DNA of 17,779 nt from QHWK01 sp035315685 (GCA_035315685.1 DATFXR010000394.1:1-17779), one strand, 5' to 3'; positions 1 to 7,505 are shown, counted from the stretch's first letter. The notes: generated by a model not told the origin, from the sequence alone. Program-made: numbers and translations.

Positions 1-749
1 GACGGCTCGAGCATCTCGAGCGAGACGACGTTGACGGCATCGCCGTCGGCGCGTCGTACGAGAAATCCTGTTGCCGCGACGCGGTGACCGCGATGGGCGA
101 TCGGACTCGGAAACGGATTCAGCAGGACGATCGTCCGTGCGCCGGATCGCGGCGAAGGCTGACCGCTACTCCCCGGTAGGGCGGTACCGAGCGCTGTGCG
201 CTCCGGTTCGGTCGCGTTGGTCAATTCCCATTCCCGATCGTCGCGCAGCTCGAGACAGCCGGCCGTCCGGACGACCGTGCCCGTCTGAACCGGAATCGGC
301 CCACTCTTCCCGGTGATCTGGATCGTCGCCAGCGCATCGCCGTCAGACGGCAGCTCCGCACGGCCTGCCGGAAAGCCGTTCTGCTGGAGCAGGTACGCCA
401 GGATGTCCAACTTGTCGGCTTCCCCGACGGTGACTGCCTCCCCTGGAGGCATGGTGTCGCGAATGCGGTGAAACAGGTCGGCGAGCGTCCGTGATTCCCA
501 CTGCTCGGCAAAGCGATCGCCGGAGAGCGGATTGCGGCCGTTCACGGGATCGTCTCCATGGCATCGGCTGCAATGCCTGGCGTAGGCGACCTTTCCACGA
601 TCGGCCTGCGCCGGAATGTAGACACCGCTCCACACAGATGAATTCGTTTGAGCGATTGGCGCGTCTGCGGCAGCCTGCACCGCAACGATGGCAGCCGCCG
701 CGACGAAGGATGGGATGCCGACGAGTGTGGACCACATCATTCCAGTCAT
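1..749 (-). CDS. Secreted monohaem cytochrome c, 3' end cut by window edge
   Basis: The frame is open from the ATG at 749 to the left edge (249 codons, no stop). Residues 8-28 form a hydrophobic export signal. The haem site is C60-S-R-C63-H64, and M100 in 'DTMPPGE' is the likely sixth haem ligand, so this is a class I cytochrome c domain of about 80 residues acting in the periplasm. After about residue 140 comes a second domain with 'GCLELRDDREWELTNATEP' and later 'GHRVAATGFLVRR' and 'VVSLEMLEPS'. I associate that tail with acidobacterial cytochromes paired with PQQ dehydrogenases; if so, only a few residues are missing. The Shine-Dalgarno is weak. M4 and M5 are alternative starts. Electron donor and acceptor cannot be told from this window. 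Confidence 0.88.
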   Translation of the reverse strand, partial: MTGMMWSTLVGIPSFVAAAAIVAVQAAADAPIAQTNSSVWSGVYIPAQADRGKVAYARHCSRCHGDDPVNGRNPLSGDRFAEQWESRTLADLFHRIRDTMPPGEAVTVGEADKLDILAYLLQQNGFPAGRAELPSDGDALATIQITGKSGPIPVQTGTVVRTAGCLELRDDREWELTNATEPERTALGTALPGSSGQPSPRSGARTIVLLNPFPSPIAHRGHRVAATGFLVRRADGDAVNVVSLEMLEP

Positions 750-832
750 GCGCACTCTAACATCGAGTTCACGGCAACCGGGTCGCCGGCCACCGCAGAT
801 GGGCCGCCCGCCATCATTCACGGTGGCGGCTT

Positions 833-848
833 GGATCGTGCACGATCC
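833..848. promoter_or_regulatory. Perfect 16-bp palindrome in the 187-bp gap before the cytochrome gene
   Basis: GGATCGTGCACGATCC reads the same on both strands. It lies 84 bp upstream of the cytochrome c start and 88 bp past the ankyrin stop. It could be a dimeric-regulator operator, or a 6-bp stem with a TGCA loop ending the ankyrin transcript. No T-run follows on the minus strand, which weakens the terminator reading. The rest of gap 750-936 shows no gene. Confidence 0.3.
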
Positions 849-936
849 CCCGGTGCTGACCGCGGCCGTCAGTCGTCAAGTGTCAGCCGCGCGCTGGCCG
901 CCGCCCTGGTCCACGGTCTCGCTCCAAATCAGCTGA

Positions 937-2856
937 CTATCCCTCAGCTCCGTGTCGCCGAAGGATCGACACAATCGCTGCATGCTGACTCCGTTCAGCC
1001 CACGCGAGCGGTGCAGCCCACGGCTCAGCCTCGGCCTCGATGGGATCGGCCCCGCGGGCCAGGAGCAGTTCGACCAGCTCCGAGCGGCCCCACCGACAGG
1101 CCCACCCGAGGGGCGTGCTCTTCAGGAATTCGTCCCGGACGTCCATGCGCCCTCCCGCATCGAGCAGGATGGTCGCCAGAGACACGCCGACGCCATGGTC
1201 GCGGGCGATCACTTCGTGCAGCATCGTCTGTCCGGATTCCCCAGCCCGGAGATCGGGATCGCAGCGCTCGAGTATCAACCGGAACGACTCGCGGCAGTCC
1301 GCCTGCTCCGCCTCGTTCAGGTCTTCGTGGCCTGGTAACGGACGCCATAGCATCCAGAACCATCGCGGGTCGTCCCGCGGCCACTCGATCCGCTCCAGTG
1401 CCATGCGCACGATCTCCACGCTGCGTCCGCTCGCGCCGCTCCACAGGATCTGTTCCGCGACCTTCTCACCCGAGAACGTGCCGGACTCCAGATGCGGATC
1501 GAGCTCGCCGTCGAGCATGCGTCGTGCGAGGTCCGCCCTGCGCAAGTACCCGACGGAGGCAGCGTCAATCCAGCCTCCATGTTCCACCAACAGGTCGATC
1601 ATGGCCTGGTCGGGCGCATGCACACGAGGGGACCCTCCGCTGTACGCAGCAAAAGTCGGAGAGCCTGATGCAAACACTTGAGCGTTCGGATCGGCGCCGT
1701 GCTCGAGCAGCAGGCGCGCGAGGTCGATCCGTCCGATGTTGACGGCCTCCATCAGCGGGCCGCCCGACGAAAATGTCTGATCTTCGTGATGGCCGATCTG
1801 CAGGCGCTCGTTCGGATCCAGGCCCATCTCGAGCAATTTACGCAGCACGGCAGGACGATTGCTCCGAACCGCCGCCTGGAGCAGCCCTTTCTCCTGCAGG
1901 GCGTCGAGCGGGCATGACGCGAGATAGTCCCAACGTCCGAGCGCGGCGGCCGAGAGCGCAGTCAGCGCGGCACCATGTTCGATGAGCAGCACGGCCATCG
2001 CCTCGCATGTCGATCCGCCCCACGGCTCCTCCGCACATTCCCATGCGGCACAGTCCAGCGGCGTACGTCCCTCGTGCGACTTCCGGTTCACGTCCGCCCC
2101 GTGGTCGAGCAACCACTTCGCCACCAGGAGCCTGCCCTGGCCTGCTGCGCGGTGCAGCAGCGTCGTACCATCTGGCGGGCAGACGTCGGCAAGCTCGGGC
2201 TGAGACTCGAACACGTCGATCACCGCGCCCTCGCCGCCTGTCATCATGGCGTGCTGGAGGCGACCGAAGCCAAAGTCAAAGGCGTTCACGTTGCGCGCGC
2301 CGCGCGTCTCTTCCTGCGCGACGATGATCGCGACGATCTCGTCGTACCCGCGCTCCTCGGCAATGGTGAGCGGACTGGTCGCGTCGCGGTTGGGCCAGAT
2401 GCCGCCGCGCGTGTCCGCTCCGGCCTCGAGCAGCAGCCGCGTCATCTCGACGTCGCGCTGCATGACCGCGATGTGGAGGGCGCGTATTTCGAAGCCCGAA
2501 GGTCCCCCGCGCATCAGATCGACGATCTCGGGCCGCCGCGCGAGCAGCGCGCGAACCGCGCCAAGGTCACCCTTCTGTACTGCGTCGTGCAGCGTCGCGG
2601 TCGTCACCCCGTCAACGGCCGCCTTCAGCTTAGGCCAGCTCTCGAACCCGTACGAGCGCGCCAGTACGAACTGCGCGTCATGCAGGGCGAAGGTCTCCAG
2701 CGTCGCAGTGCGATGGTGCGCGGCCACCTCGATGACCGCGTCTGACGACTGCGCGCGATACGCCTCCAGCAACTCCCTGGCCTGTCGCTTCAGTTGATCG
2801 ATATCGGGGTTCTCGCGCATCGCGCGAACGGGCGGGCGAGTCCGGTGAACGGTCAT
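937..2856 (-). CDS. Ankyrin-repeat protein
   Basis: 639 residues. The head has 'NPDIDQLKRQARELLEAYR' (about 17-35) and 'HDAQFVLARSYGFESWPKLKAA' (about 58-79), a module I associate with acidobacterial ankyrin proteins. Ankyrin repeats follow to the C-terminus; clear ones are 'ALHIAVMQRDVEMTRLLLEAG', 'LLHRAAGQGRLLVAKWLLDHG', 'PLMEAVNIGRIDLARLLLEHG' and 'PLGWACRWGRSELVELLLARG', with degenerate repeats between. There is no signal peptide or membrane segment, so it is probably a cytoplasmic protein-binding scaffold; the partner is unknown. The ATG at 2856 is chosen because GAGAGGAG lies 6-8 nt upstream; M13 is a less likely start. It follows the decayed kinase by 37 bp on the same strand. Confidence 0.93.
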   Translation of the reverse strand: MTVHRTRPPVRAMRENPDIDQLKRQARELLEAYRAQSSDAVIEVAAHHRTATLETFALHDAQFVLARSYGFESWPKLKAAVDGVTTATLHDAVQKGDLGAVRALLARRPEIVDLMRGGPSGFEIRALHIAVMQRDVEMTRLLLEAGADTRGGIWPNRDATSPLTIAEERGYDEIVAIIVAQEETRGARNVNAFDFGFGRLQHAMMTGGEGAVIDVFESQPELADVCPPDGTTLLHRAAGQGRLLVAKWLLDHGADVNRKSHEGRTPLDCAAWECAEEPWGGSTCEAMAVLLIEHGAALTALSAAALGRWDYLASCPLDALQEKGLLQAAVRSNRPAVLRKLLEMGLDPNERLQIGHHEDQTFSSGGPLMEAVNIGRIDLARLLLEHGADPNAQVFASGSPTFAAYSGGSPRVHAPDQAMIDLLVEHGGWIDAASVGYLRRADLARRMLDGELDPHLESGTFSGEKVAEQILWSGASGRSVEIVRMALERIEWPRDDPRWFWMLWRPLPGHEDLNEAEQADCRESFRLILERCDPDLRAGESGQTMLHEVIARDHGVGVSLATILLDAGGRMDVRDEFLKSTPLGWACRWGRSELVELLLARGADPIEAEAEPWAAPLAWAERSQHAAIVSILRRHGAEG

Positions 2857-2921
2857 GACGAGCTCCTCTCCCGGCCGTGCTACCGCACAGCCATCAAGCC
2901 CGTTGTCCGCTCTCCCGGGCA

Positions 2922-2946
2922 GGAAAAGAGATCATCGTGCCGATGA
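2922..2946 (-). terminator. Small hairpin plus T-run in the ankyrin leader
   Basis: On the minus strand TCATCG-GCA-CGATGA (6-bp stem, 3-nt loop) is followed directly by TCTCTTTTCC. It sits about 65 nt before the ankyrin start codon and downstream of the TATACT box. It may end read-through from the kinase remnant or act as a leader attenuator. The stem is short, so it would be weak. Confidence 0.3.
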
Positions 2947-3014
2947 CGAGACCGATGTCGGGGTGGACGCAGTCCTTTCCGCGGACGTGGGTGACGCCCC
3001 GATGCGCCAGCGAG

Positions 3015-3020
3015 AGTATA
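3015..3020 (-). promoter_or_regulatory. Possible -10 box (TATACT) for the ankyrin gene
   Basis: TATACT differs from TATAAT at one position and is read toward the ankyrin gene from inside the foreign tail of the kinase remnant. No good -35 is seen 16-18 bp upstream. If used, the leader would be about 150 nt and would include the hairpin at 2922-2946. Confidence 0.35.
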
Positions 3021-3662
3021 CCGCGCCGGTCCGTCGGATAGCTTGTTCGCCCGGCCTTCTCACGTGGTCCCGCCGAGCGGCCGGTTAGCGCGCTCGCCTT
3101 CATGAACAGCTCGAGCGCGCTCCAGTCGACCTCTTTCGTGATGACGTAGGCGAGCGTGTCGGAGACCTCCTCGCCACCGAACGCGCGGCGGCCTGACAGC
3201 ATTTCGTACAGGACGCAGCCGAACGCCCAGATGTCGGCACGCTTGTCGACCGTCTTGCCGCGCGCCTGTTCGGGCGCCATGGACGCGGCCGTGCCGAGGA
3301 TCACACCGAACCGTGTCGCGGCGGTGAGCGTGGGAGACATCGAGACGCTCGACGGCGCGCCGCCCGCGTTGTCGAATTCTTTGGCGAGGCCGAAGTCGAG
3401 CACCTTCAGGGTGCCGTCCGGCCGGAGCTTCACGTTCGCCGGCTTCAGATCGCGATGGACGACGCCCTGCTCGTGCGCGGCTTCGAGGGCGGCGGCGATC
3501 TGGGTATCGCGAGCTCGATAGACTTCGCCCATTCCGCCGAGCGTGCCGAGGACTTCATACGGGCCGATCCGCTCGCCGATTTTCAGAGCCACACCGTGGA
3601 GCGGGACATGATACAACCACCTCTGCGGGATCTCGTCCCTTCAATTTCTCGGAGAGAGCACT

Positions 3663-4289
3663 ATGACGTGGCCATCGCTGATTCGCTACCTCTCGGCAAG
3701 TGCGCTGACTGTCCTTTTCACTCTTCCCGCCGGCGCTCAAAGCATCGTCGGCAAGGACAAGACCGGCCCCGTGCCGAACCCAATGAACCTCGACACGGCT
3801 GGGCTGTTCCAGGCCAAGTTCGTGAGCGTCGGCGACGACATGTTCATCGGCGGCCAACCGACGGAGAAGGCGCTGCGCGACCTCAGAGCCAAAGGCGTGA
3901 CGACGGTCGTGAATCTGCGGATGCCGGAAGAGATGGCGCGCGTCGGGTTCGACGAGGCCGCGCTCGTGAAGGAGCTCGGAATCAAGTATGTCTACATTCC
4001 GATGCGCGGCACGGCGGACCATCCGTACGGGCCGAAGGAACTCGACACCTTCGCGGCGGCGATGGCAGCGGCGGACGGCAAAGTACTCCTGCACTGCACC
4101 ATCGCGTGGCGCGCGAGTCATCTCTGGGCGGCCTACCTGATTCGCGAGCGGAAGGTTCCGGTGCCAGACGCGCTGAAGCAGACACGGATGATCAACCTGA
4201 TGGACGACATGCGGATGGGTAGCGGGGATCAGCAGCCGCTCGAGGGATTCCTCGGACGCGTCGTTCCGGAGATGGGGCATCCAAAATAA
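3663..4289 (+). CDS. Exported Cys-dependent phosphatase-like protein (DUF442/BLH type)
   Basis: 208 residues. The signal peptide ends near A23-G-A25/Q26. The core reads 'MFIGGQPTEKALRDLRAKGVTTVVNLR' (60-86), the usual opening of the DUF442/beta-lactamase-hydrolase-like phosphatase fold, then 'GIKYVYIPMRG' (106-116) and the active loop H144-C145-T-I-A-W-R150. The C-x4-R spacing fits DUF442 rather than the C-x5-R of classical tyrosine phosphatases, but the small Ser-Gly of CRSGxR is replaced by Ile-Ala. C145 and R150 remain, so cysteine chemistry is plausible but the substrate is unknown. The ATG has GGAGAG 7 nt upstream. It is divergent from the kinase remnant, with 46 bp between them. Confidence 0.85.
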   Translation: MTWPSLIRYLSASALTVLFTLPAGAQSIVGKDKTGPVPNPMNLDTAGLFQAKFVSVGDDMFIGGQPTEKALRDLRAKGVTTVVNLRMPEEMARVGFDEAALVKELGIKYVYIPMRGTADHPYGPKELDTFAAAMAAADGKVLLHCTIAWRASHLWAAYLIRERKVPVPDALKQTRMINLMDDMRMGSGDQQPLEGFLGRVVPEMGHPK

Positions 4290-4327
4290 ATCGTGAAGAA
4301 AGGCGCCGAAATTCACTGCTGTCGTGC

Positions 4328-4357
4328 TTGAAACGCGGGTGCGTTGCGTTTTACGCT
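4328..4357 (+). promoter_or_regulatory. Possible promoter for the small membrane protein/HTH pair
   Basis: TTGAAA at 4328-4333 and TACGCT at 4352-4357 are separated by 18 bp and lie 45-74 bp before the start at 4402. The -35 matches consensus in five of six positions; the -10 only at T, A and the final T. Confidence 0.3.
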
Positions 4358-4401
4358 GACGCGCTCCAGCAGGTAACCCGGCGACCTCGCACGTGCCGCT
4401 C

Positions 4402-4572
4402 ATGACAACTCTTGCTGTTGGCGCCGCTATCGCGGCCGGCCTCATCATCGCCGCTGTCGTCGCCGTTGTCGTGCGCCGAGCGCGAGCGGGTTCGGCGCCG
4501 ACGATAGATTTGAGCAACGTGACGGTCAGCCGACAGTGGTTGATGCAGCATCAGTCGAACGACCGGCTATGA
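4402..4572 (+). CDS. Small single-pass membrane protein (56 aa)
   Basis: ATG at 4402, TGA at 4570-4572. After three residues there is one long hydrophobic helix rich in Ala, Val and Ile (about residues 4-24), then 'VRRARA', placing the positive end inside, and a polar tail ending 'VSRQWLMQHQSNDR'. The stop shares ATGA with the start of the HTH gene, which argues that both are translated from one mRNA. No Shine-Dalgarno is obvious; an in-frame GTG at 4393 is an alternative start. I do not recognise a named family. The membrane location and coupling to a membrane HTH protein suggest a joint envelope role, which is inference. Confidence 0.62.
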   Translation: MTTLAVGAAIAAGLIIAAVVAVVVRRARAGSAPTIDLSNVTVSRQWLMQHQSNDRL

Positions 4573-5240
4573 CAGGCAGTTTTGGCGCGCGGCTCCGGGC
4601 CCAACGCGAACGCCGTGGTATCTCGCTGGACGAGGTCGCGAGCCGCACGAAAATCAACGTCGCCCTGTTCGAAGCGATGGAGCGCGATGATGCCTCGCGG
4701 TGGCCGTCGGGCCTGTTCCGGCGCGCGTTCATGCGCGCGTACGCCACGGAGGTCGGCCTCGATCCCGAACCGATCGTCCGGGAATTCCTCGAACGCTTCC
4801 CCGACCCGTTGACGGCGGCGCATGGTCCCGCGAAGGGTGAATCGACCGGCGAGACATCGTCGACCGGTGCCGGCGGCCTGCGGCTGATGCTCGCCGAGGA
4901 AACCTCGCGGTTCCCGCCGGTCCCTCGCTGGCTCGGCCGGGCGCCCCGGCTGTCCGCCGCGGGGATCGATCTGACCATGGTGCTCAGCGTCGCCGTAGCG
5001 GTGTTCGCAATCGCCAACCGGTTCTGGACGCCGCTGACCATCGCAACCATGTGCTACTACGTCGGCGGCGTCGTCATTCTGGGCAGTTCGCCGGGAGGCT
5101 GGCTCGCCGCGCGAGCTCGCAAGGCTTCACGATCCGACCTCCGATCGACGCGAAGCGAGCCGCAGACGGCGGCGCCGCTCGCTGACGGCCGAGACAACGT
5201 CAAACAGTTCCCGGCGCGGCGCTACCGGAAAGCGGTCTGA
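4569..5240 (+). CDS. RodZ-like HTH membrane protein with short RDD-like tail
   Basis: 223 residues. Residues 5-60 form a RodZ/YfgA-type helix-turn-helix ('FGARLRAQRERRGISLDEVA', 'TKIN..LFEAMERDD', 'WPSGLFRRAFMRAYA'). A Gly/Ser/Thr linker (82-103) follows, then two membrane helices (about 133-151 and 155-172) ending 'GSSPGGWLAARARKA'. The latter recalls the SPGK turn of RDD-family membrane domains, so the second half may be a shortened RDD domain. The C-terminal about 45 residues are polar and basic. The start at 4569 is chosen because it overlaps the upstream stop in ATGA and fits the family N-terminus; 4536 would add 11 unlikely residues. In RodZ such an HTH binds MreB, but here it could equally bind DNA. 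Confidence 0.82.
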   Translation: MTGSFGARLRAQRERRGISLDEVASRTKINVALFEAMERDDASRWPSGLFRRAFMRAYATEVGLDPEPIVREFLERFPDPLTAAHGPAKGESTGETSSTGAGGLRLMLAEETSRFPPVPRWLGRAPRLSAAGIDLTMVLSVAVAVFAIANRFWTPLTIATMCYYVGGVVILGSSPGGWLAARARKASRSDLRSTRSEPQTAAPLADGRDNVKQFPARRYRKAV

Positions 5241-5241
5241 A

Positions 5242-5261
5242 CCGGCGCCGTCCGACGCCGG
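5242..5261 (+). terminator. GC-rich hairpin directly after the HTH gene
   Basis: CCGGCG (5242-5247) and CGCCGG (5256-5261) pair around an 8-nt loop, starting one base after the TGA of the HTH gene. There is no T-run, so an intrinsic terminator is possible but not proven. Confidence 0.35.
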
Positions 5262-5637
5262 GCGTGGCGCGCTCCGTCACGCATCTCGCCGCGATTGTCG
5301 AACGGTGGCGAGAGCGCGGCGCCGACGAGCACGCCCGCACCGACCTTCGCCGACGTCCCCGACCGCACCATGCCGACGACATCGCGTCCACTCGTGCCGA
5401 GCGGCAGGCGGATGGCGATGTGAACGGCCGCGAACGCAATCGAGAGTAGCGCTTCGACTGCCGTTATCTGACGGCCGACGACTCTAGCGGCTACGTGAAT
5501 TTTGCCGCCGTCCTCAACTATTCTCTACCGTCGCGCGTCGCCGAATGCGCTCCGACACGATCGGCGGGCGACGCGTCGATTCAGCTATCGAGGTGTGCCG
5601 CCGCGTCTCGCATGCCGCGCGGAAGTGGAGGAGTGTG
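5262..5637. other. Gap of about 380 bp with no convincing gene
   Basis: A plus frame opens at GTG 5264 and stops at 5449 (61 residues, Arg-rich). In exact codon register on the minus strand a frame of about 100 codons is open from roughly 5524 to 5225 and reads more protein-like ('ALLSIAFAAVHIAIRLPLG') but has no start codon before a late ATG that leaves only 42 residues. Neither has a Shine-Dalgarno. The promoter of the cupredoxin gene must lie in the last 100-150 bp; TATTCT at 5519-5524 is a weak -10 candidate with no clear -35. Confidence 0.4.
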
Positions 5638-7458
5638 ATGAGGCTGACGACAGGCAAGTGGATGATCGCATGCTCATTCATCGGCGGATTGGCGGCATTG
5701 ATCGCGGCGGCCACGCTCCGCGCCGATGGCGGCAACGAAGTGCAGTTCTCCATCACCGACAATCCGGGCCGATGGTTCGACACCGGCGTCGACATCGCCG
5801 GCACGCGCTCGCTGGCGGTGGCGACGCCCGGCGTCCGCGTGAACTTCTCAGGTAACTCGAACACCGTGCACACGCGATCGAGTCTGGTCTTTCCGGCCGG
5901 CGCGGCCAACATGCCGTTCACAACCGAACCGCGAAAAGGCGGCGACTCGGTCACGCTGACGACACCCGGTCTGTACGTCTTCACCTGCAGCATCCATCCA
6001 TACATGTTCGGCGCGGTCATCGTCGACGATCCCGGGACGACCGGGCTGGATCTCGGGAACAGCATCACCCTGATCAACGGAATCACCGTGCCGACGAGCA
6101 GCGACCTGGCGACGCGGCTGCTGCGGACGTTCTTCATCGCGAACAACCCGGCCAACTGGCAGAACTACGCGTCGGGCGCGCCGTGGCACATCACCTATCC
6201 GAACGTCGACGTGCGCGTGGACATCGGCGTGGTGAATCTTCCGGCGGTGCTGAACGCGCGGTACGGCAACGACCTCACCCTGGCGCCGCTGCAGAATCCC
6301 GCGACGCCCGCCGTCGGCGAGGTCTGGGTGGCGACGCAATTCGAGTTGACGTCGGGCAAGACCAAACCAGGAACGGTCTCCGCCGTCAACGGCGACAACT
6401 GGCAGGTCCGGCGCAAAGTCGCGCTGCCGTCGATCAACATGAACAATCCCCACAACATGTGGACCGACCGCAACCAGAATCTGATTTATGCCACGCAGTG
6501 GTTCGACCACCGGCTGACAGTGTTCGACCGGCTGACTGGCGCCTTCGTGCGCAACGTCTCGGTCGGCGAGGCGCCTTCACATGTGATGACCCGGACAGAT
6601 ACCGATCAGGTTCACGTGGCCAACAACGGTGACGTGCGACCGGACTCGGTGATGGAGCTCGCCCCGCTGGCGACGGGCGTCGAACGGCGCGTGGATATCG
6701 GTCGGGGCAACCCGCACGCGCACTGGATGAGCCACGACGGTCACAAGATGGTGACGCCGAACATTCTCACCGGCGACTCGACGCAGTTCGATTTCCCTGC
6801 GAACCACATCGACGCGATCGTTCCAACCGGAAGTCCGTTCGGCCATCCGATCGCCACAGGCATGATGCCGGACGCCACCAAGTACTACGTCGCGAACCTG
6901 CTCGACAGCACGATCGCCGTGATCGACATGAGCACGCACGCGGTGGTCAAGACGCTCAATCTGATCGCGAACTACAATCCGGTGACCGGCGCGATCACCG
7001 GACCGGTTGGAGCGCTGCCGATTCAGACGCCCGTGTCTCCGAACGGACGCAGCATGGTGACTGCGAACACGCTCACCGGAACGATCCTCGTGACGGACAC
7101 GATGACCGACACGGTCGTGGCGATGCTCGGCTGCGATCCGGGATGCCACGGTGTCCAGTACGGTGCCAAGCAAGGCGGCGGTTACTACGCGTACGTGTCG
7201 AGCAAGTTCTCGAACCGCCTGATCGTGGTCGATCCGGATCCGAACAACGACGGCAATCCGAGCGACGCCATCATCGCCGGCAGCGTTGCGCTGGTGGGTT
7301 CGAATACGACGGCGCGAGACGCGACGATTACCGCCAACGCCGGCATGGGCGGGCAAGGTCTCCTTCCGGTTCCGGTGGTCTACAACGGCTGGGTGCAGAA
7401 CCTGCCGGCCGTCTGGAAGAATCAGCTGACGCCGGCACAGCAAAACCCGGTTCCCTGA
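5638..7458 (+). CDS. Exported cupredoxin-beta-propeller fusion protein
   Basis: 606 residues from the ATG at 5638, which has GGAGG 7 nt upstream; the longer frame from 5545 has no such site and would bury the signal peptide. Residues 8-25 are the export signal. Residues 33-130 form a plastocyanin-like domain: H78 and the C117-S-I-H120-P-Y-M123 cluster are the expected type-1 copper ligands. From about 190 onward lies a YVTN/YncE-like propeller with repeats such as 'LIYATQWFDHRLTVFDRLTGAFVRNVSVG', 'YYVANLLDSTIAVIDMSTHAVVKTL' and 'YAYVSSKFSNRLIVVDPD'. Blades carry H360, H362, H366, H369 and a C499-D-P-G-C503-H504 motif. The copper domain suggests periplasmic electron transfer; the propeller's job is unknown. 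It stands alone, not in an operon. Confidence 0.85.
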   Translation: MRLTTGKWMIACSFIGGLAALIAAATLRADGGNEVQFSITDNPGRWFDTGVDIAGTRSLAVATPGVRVNFSGNSNTVHTRSSLVFPAGAANMPFTTEPRKGGDSVTLTTPGLYVFTCSIHPYMFGAVIVDDPGTTGLDLGNSITLINGITVPTSSDLATRLLRTFFIANNPANWQNYASGAPWHITYPNVDVRVDIGVVNLPAVLNARYGNDLTLAPLQNPATPAVGEVWVATQFELTSGKTKPGTVSAVNGDNWQVRRKVALPSINMNNPHNMWTDRNQNLIYATQWFDHRLTVFDRLTGAFVRNVSVGEAPSHVMTRTDTDQVHVANNGDVRPDSVMELAPLATGVERRVDIGRGNPHAHWMSHDGHKMVTPNILTGDSTQFDFPANHIDAIVPTGSPFGHPIATGMMPDATKYYVANLLDSTIAVIDMSTHAVVKTLNLIANYNPVTGAITGPVGALPIQTPVSPNGRSMVTANTLTGTILVTDTMTDTVVAMLGCDPGCHGVQYGAKQGGGYYAYVSSKFSNRLIVVDPDPNNDGNPSDAIIAGSVALVGSNTTARDATITANAGMGGQGLLPVPVVYNGWVQNLPAVWKNQLTPAQQNPVP

Positions 7459-7472
7459 CGCGCACGACGACA

Positions 7473-7502
7473 GCCGTCTCGAGCCGCGCCTCGGCGTACG
7501 GC
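7473..7502. terminator. Weak hairpin between converging genes
   Basis: GCCGT (7473-7477) pairs with ACGGC (7498-7502), and inside it CGAG (7480-7483) pairs with CTCG (7490-7493). It fills the 47-bp space between the stop of the cupredoxin gene and the stop of the HEAT gene. The stem is interrupted and no T-run is present. Confidence 0.28.
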
Positions 7503-7505
7503 GGC

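Larger units (their letters stand above)
2894..3616 (-). pseudogene. Decayed Hanks-type serine/threonine protein kinase
   Basis: The 240-residue frame keeps recognisable kinase pieces: the P-loop region 'YEVLGTLGGMGEVYRARDT' (20-38), HRDLKPAN (54-61, D56), DFG (74-76), APE (114-116) and DIWAFG (128-133). At T38/Q39 the text jumps from the end of the P-loop strand to 'QIAAALEAAHEQG', which in the family lies about 80 residues later. The VAIK lysine, the alphaC glutamate and the hinge are therefore absent. The P-loop is two residues short (usually LGAGGMG). After 'KEVDWSAL' (165-168) the family sequence stops and 72 unrelated residues follow. The frame opens at TTG 3616; a better-placed ATG after AGAGGTGG runs out of frame after 8 codons. 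An active kinase is not possible; a binding pseudokinase is unlikely. Confidence 0.8.

Noticed and set aside
648..1742. 364-codon plus-strand open frame
   Set aside because: Antisense to the cytochrome start and the ankyrin gene; Pro/Arg/Ser-rich nonsense without domain or ribosome site.
3555..4517. 320-codon minus-strand open frame over the phosphatase-like gene
   Set aside because: The plus frame carries a signal peptide, ribosome site and HC-x4-R motif; the minus frame has none and also crosses the small membrane protein gene.
5545..5637. N-terminal extension of the cupredoxin protein from ATG 5545
   Set aside because: GGAGG lies directly before the ATG at 5638 and the signal peptide begins there.
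7132..7149. C-D-P-G-C-H as a haem c site
   Set aside because: The spacing is C-x3-C-H, not C-x2-C-H, and it lies in a propeller strand context; kept only as a point to test within the propeller finding.
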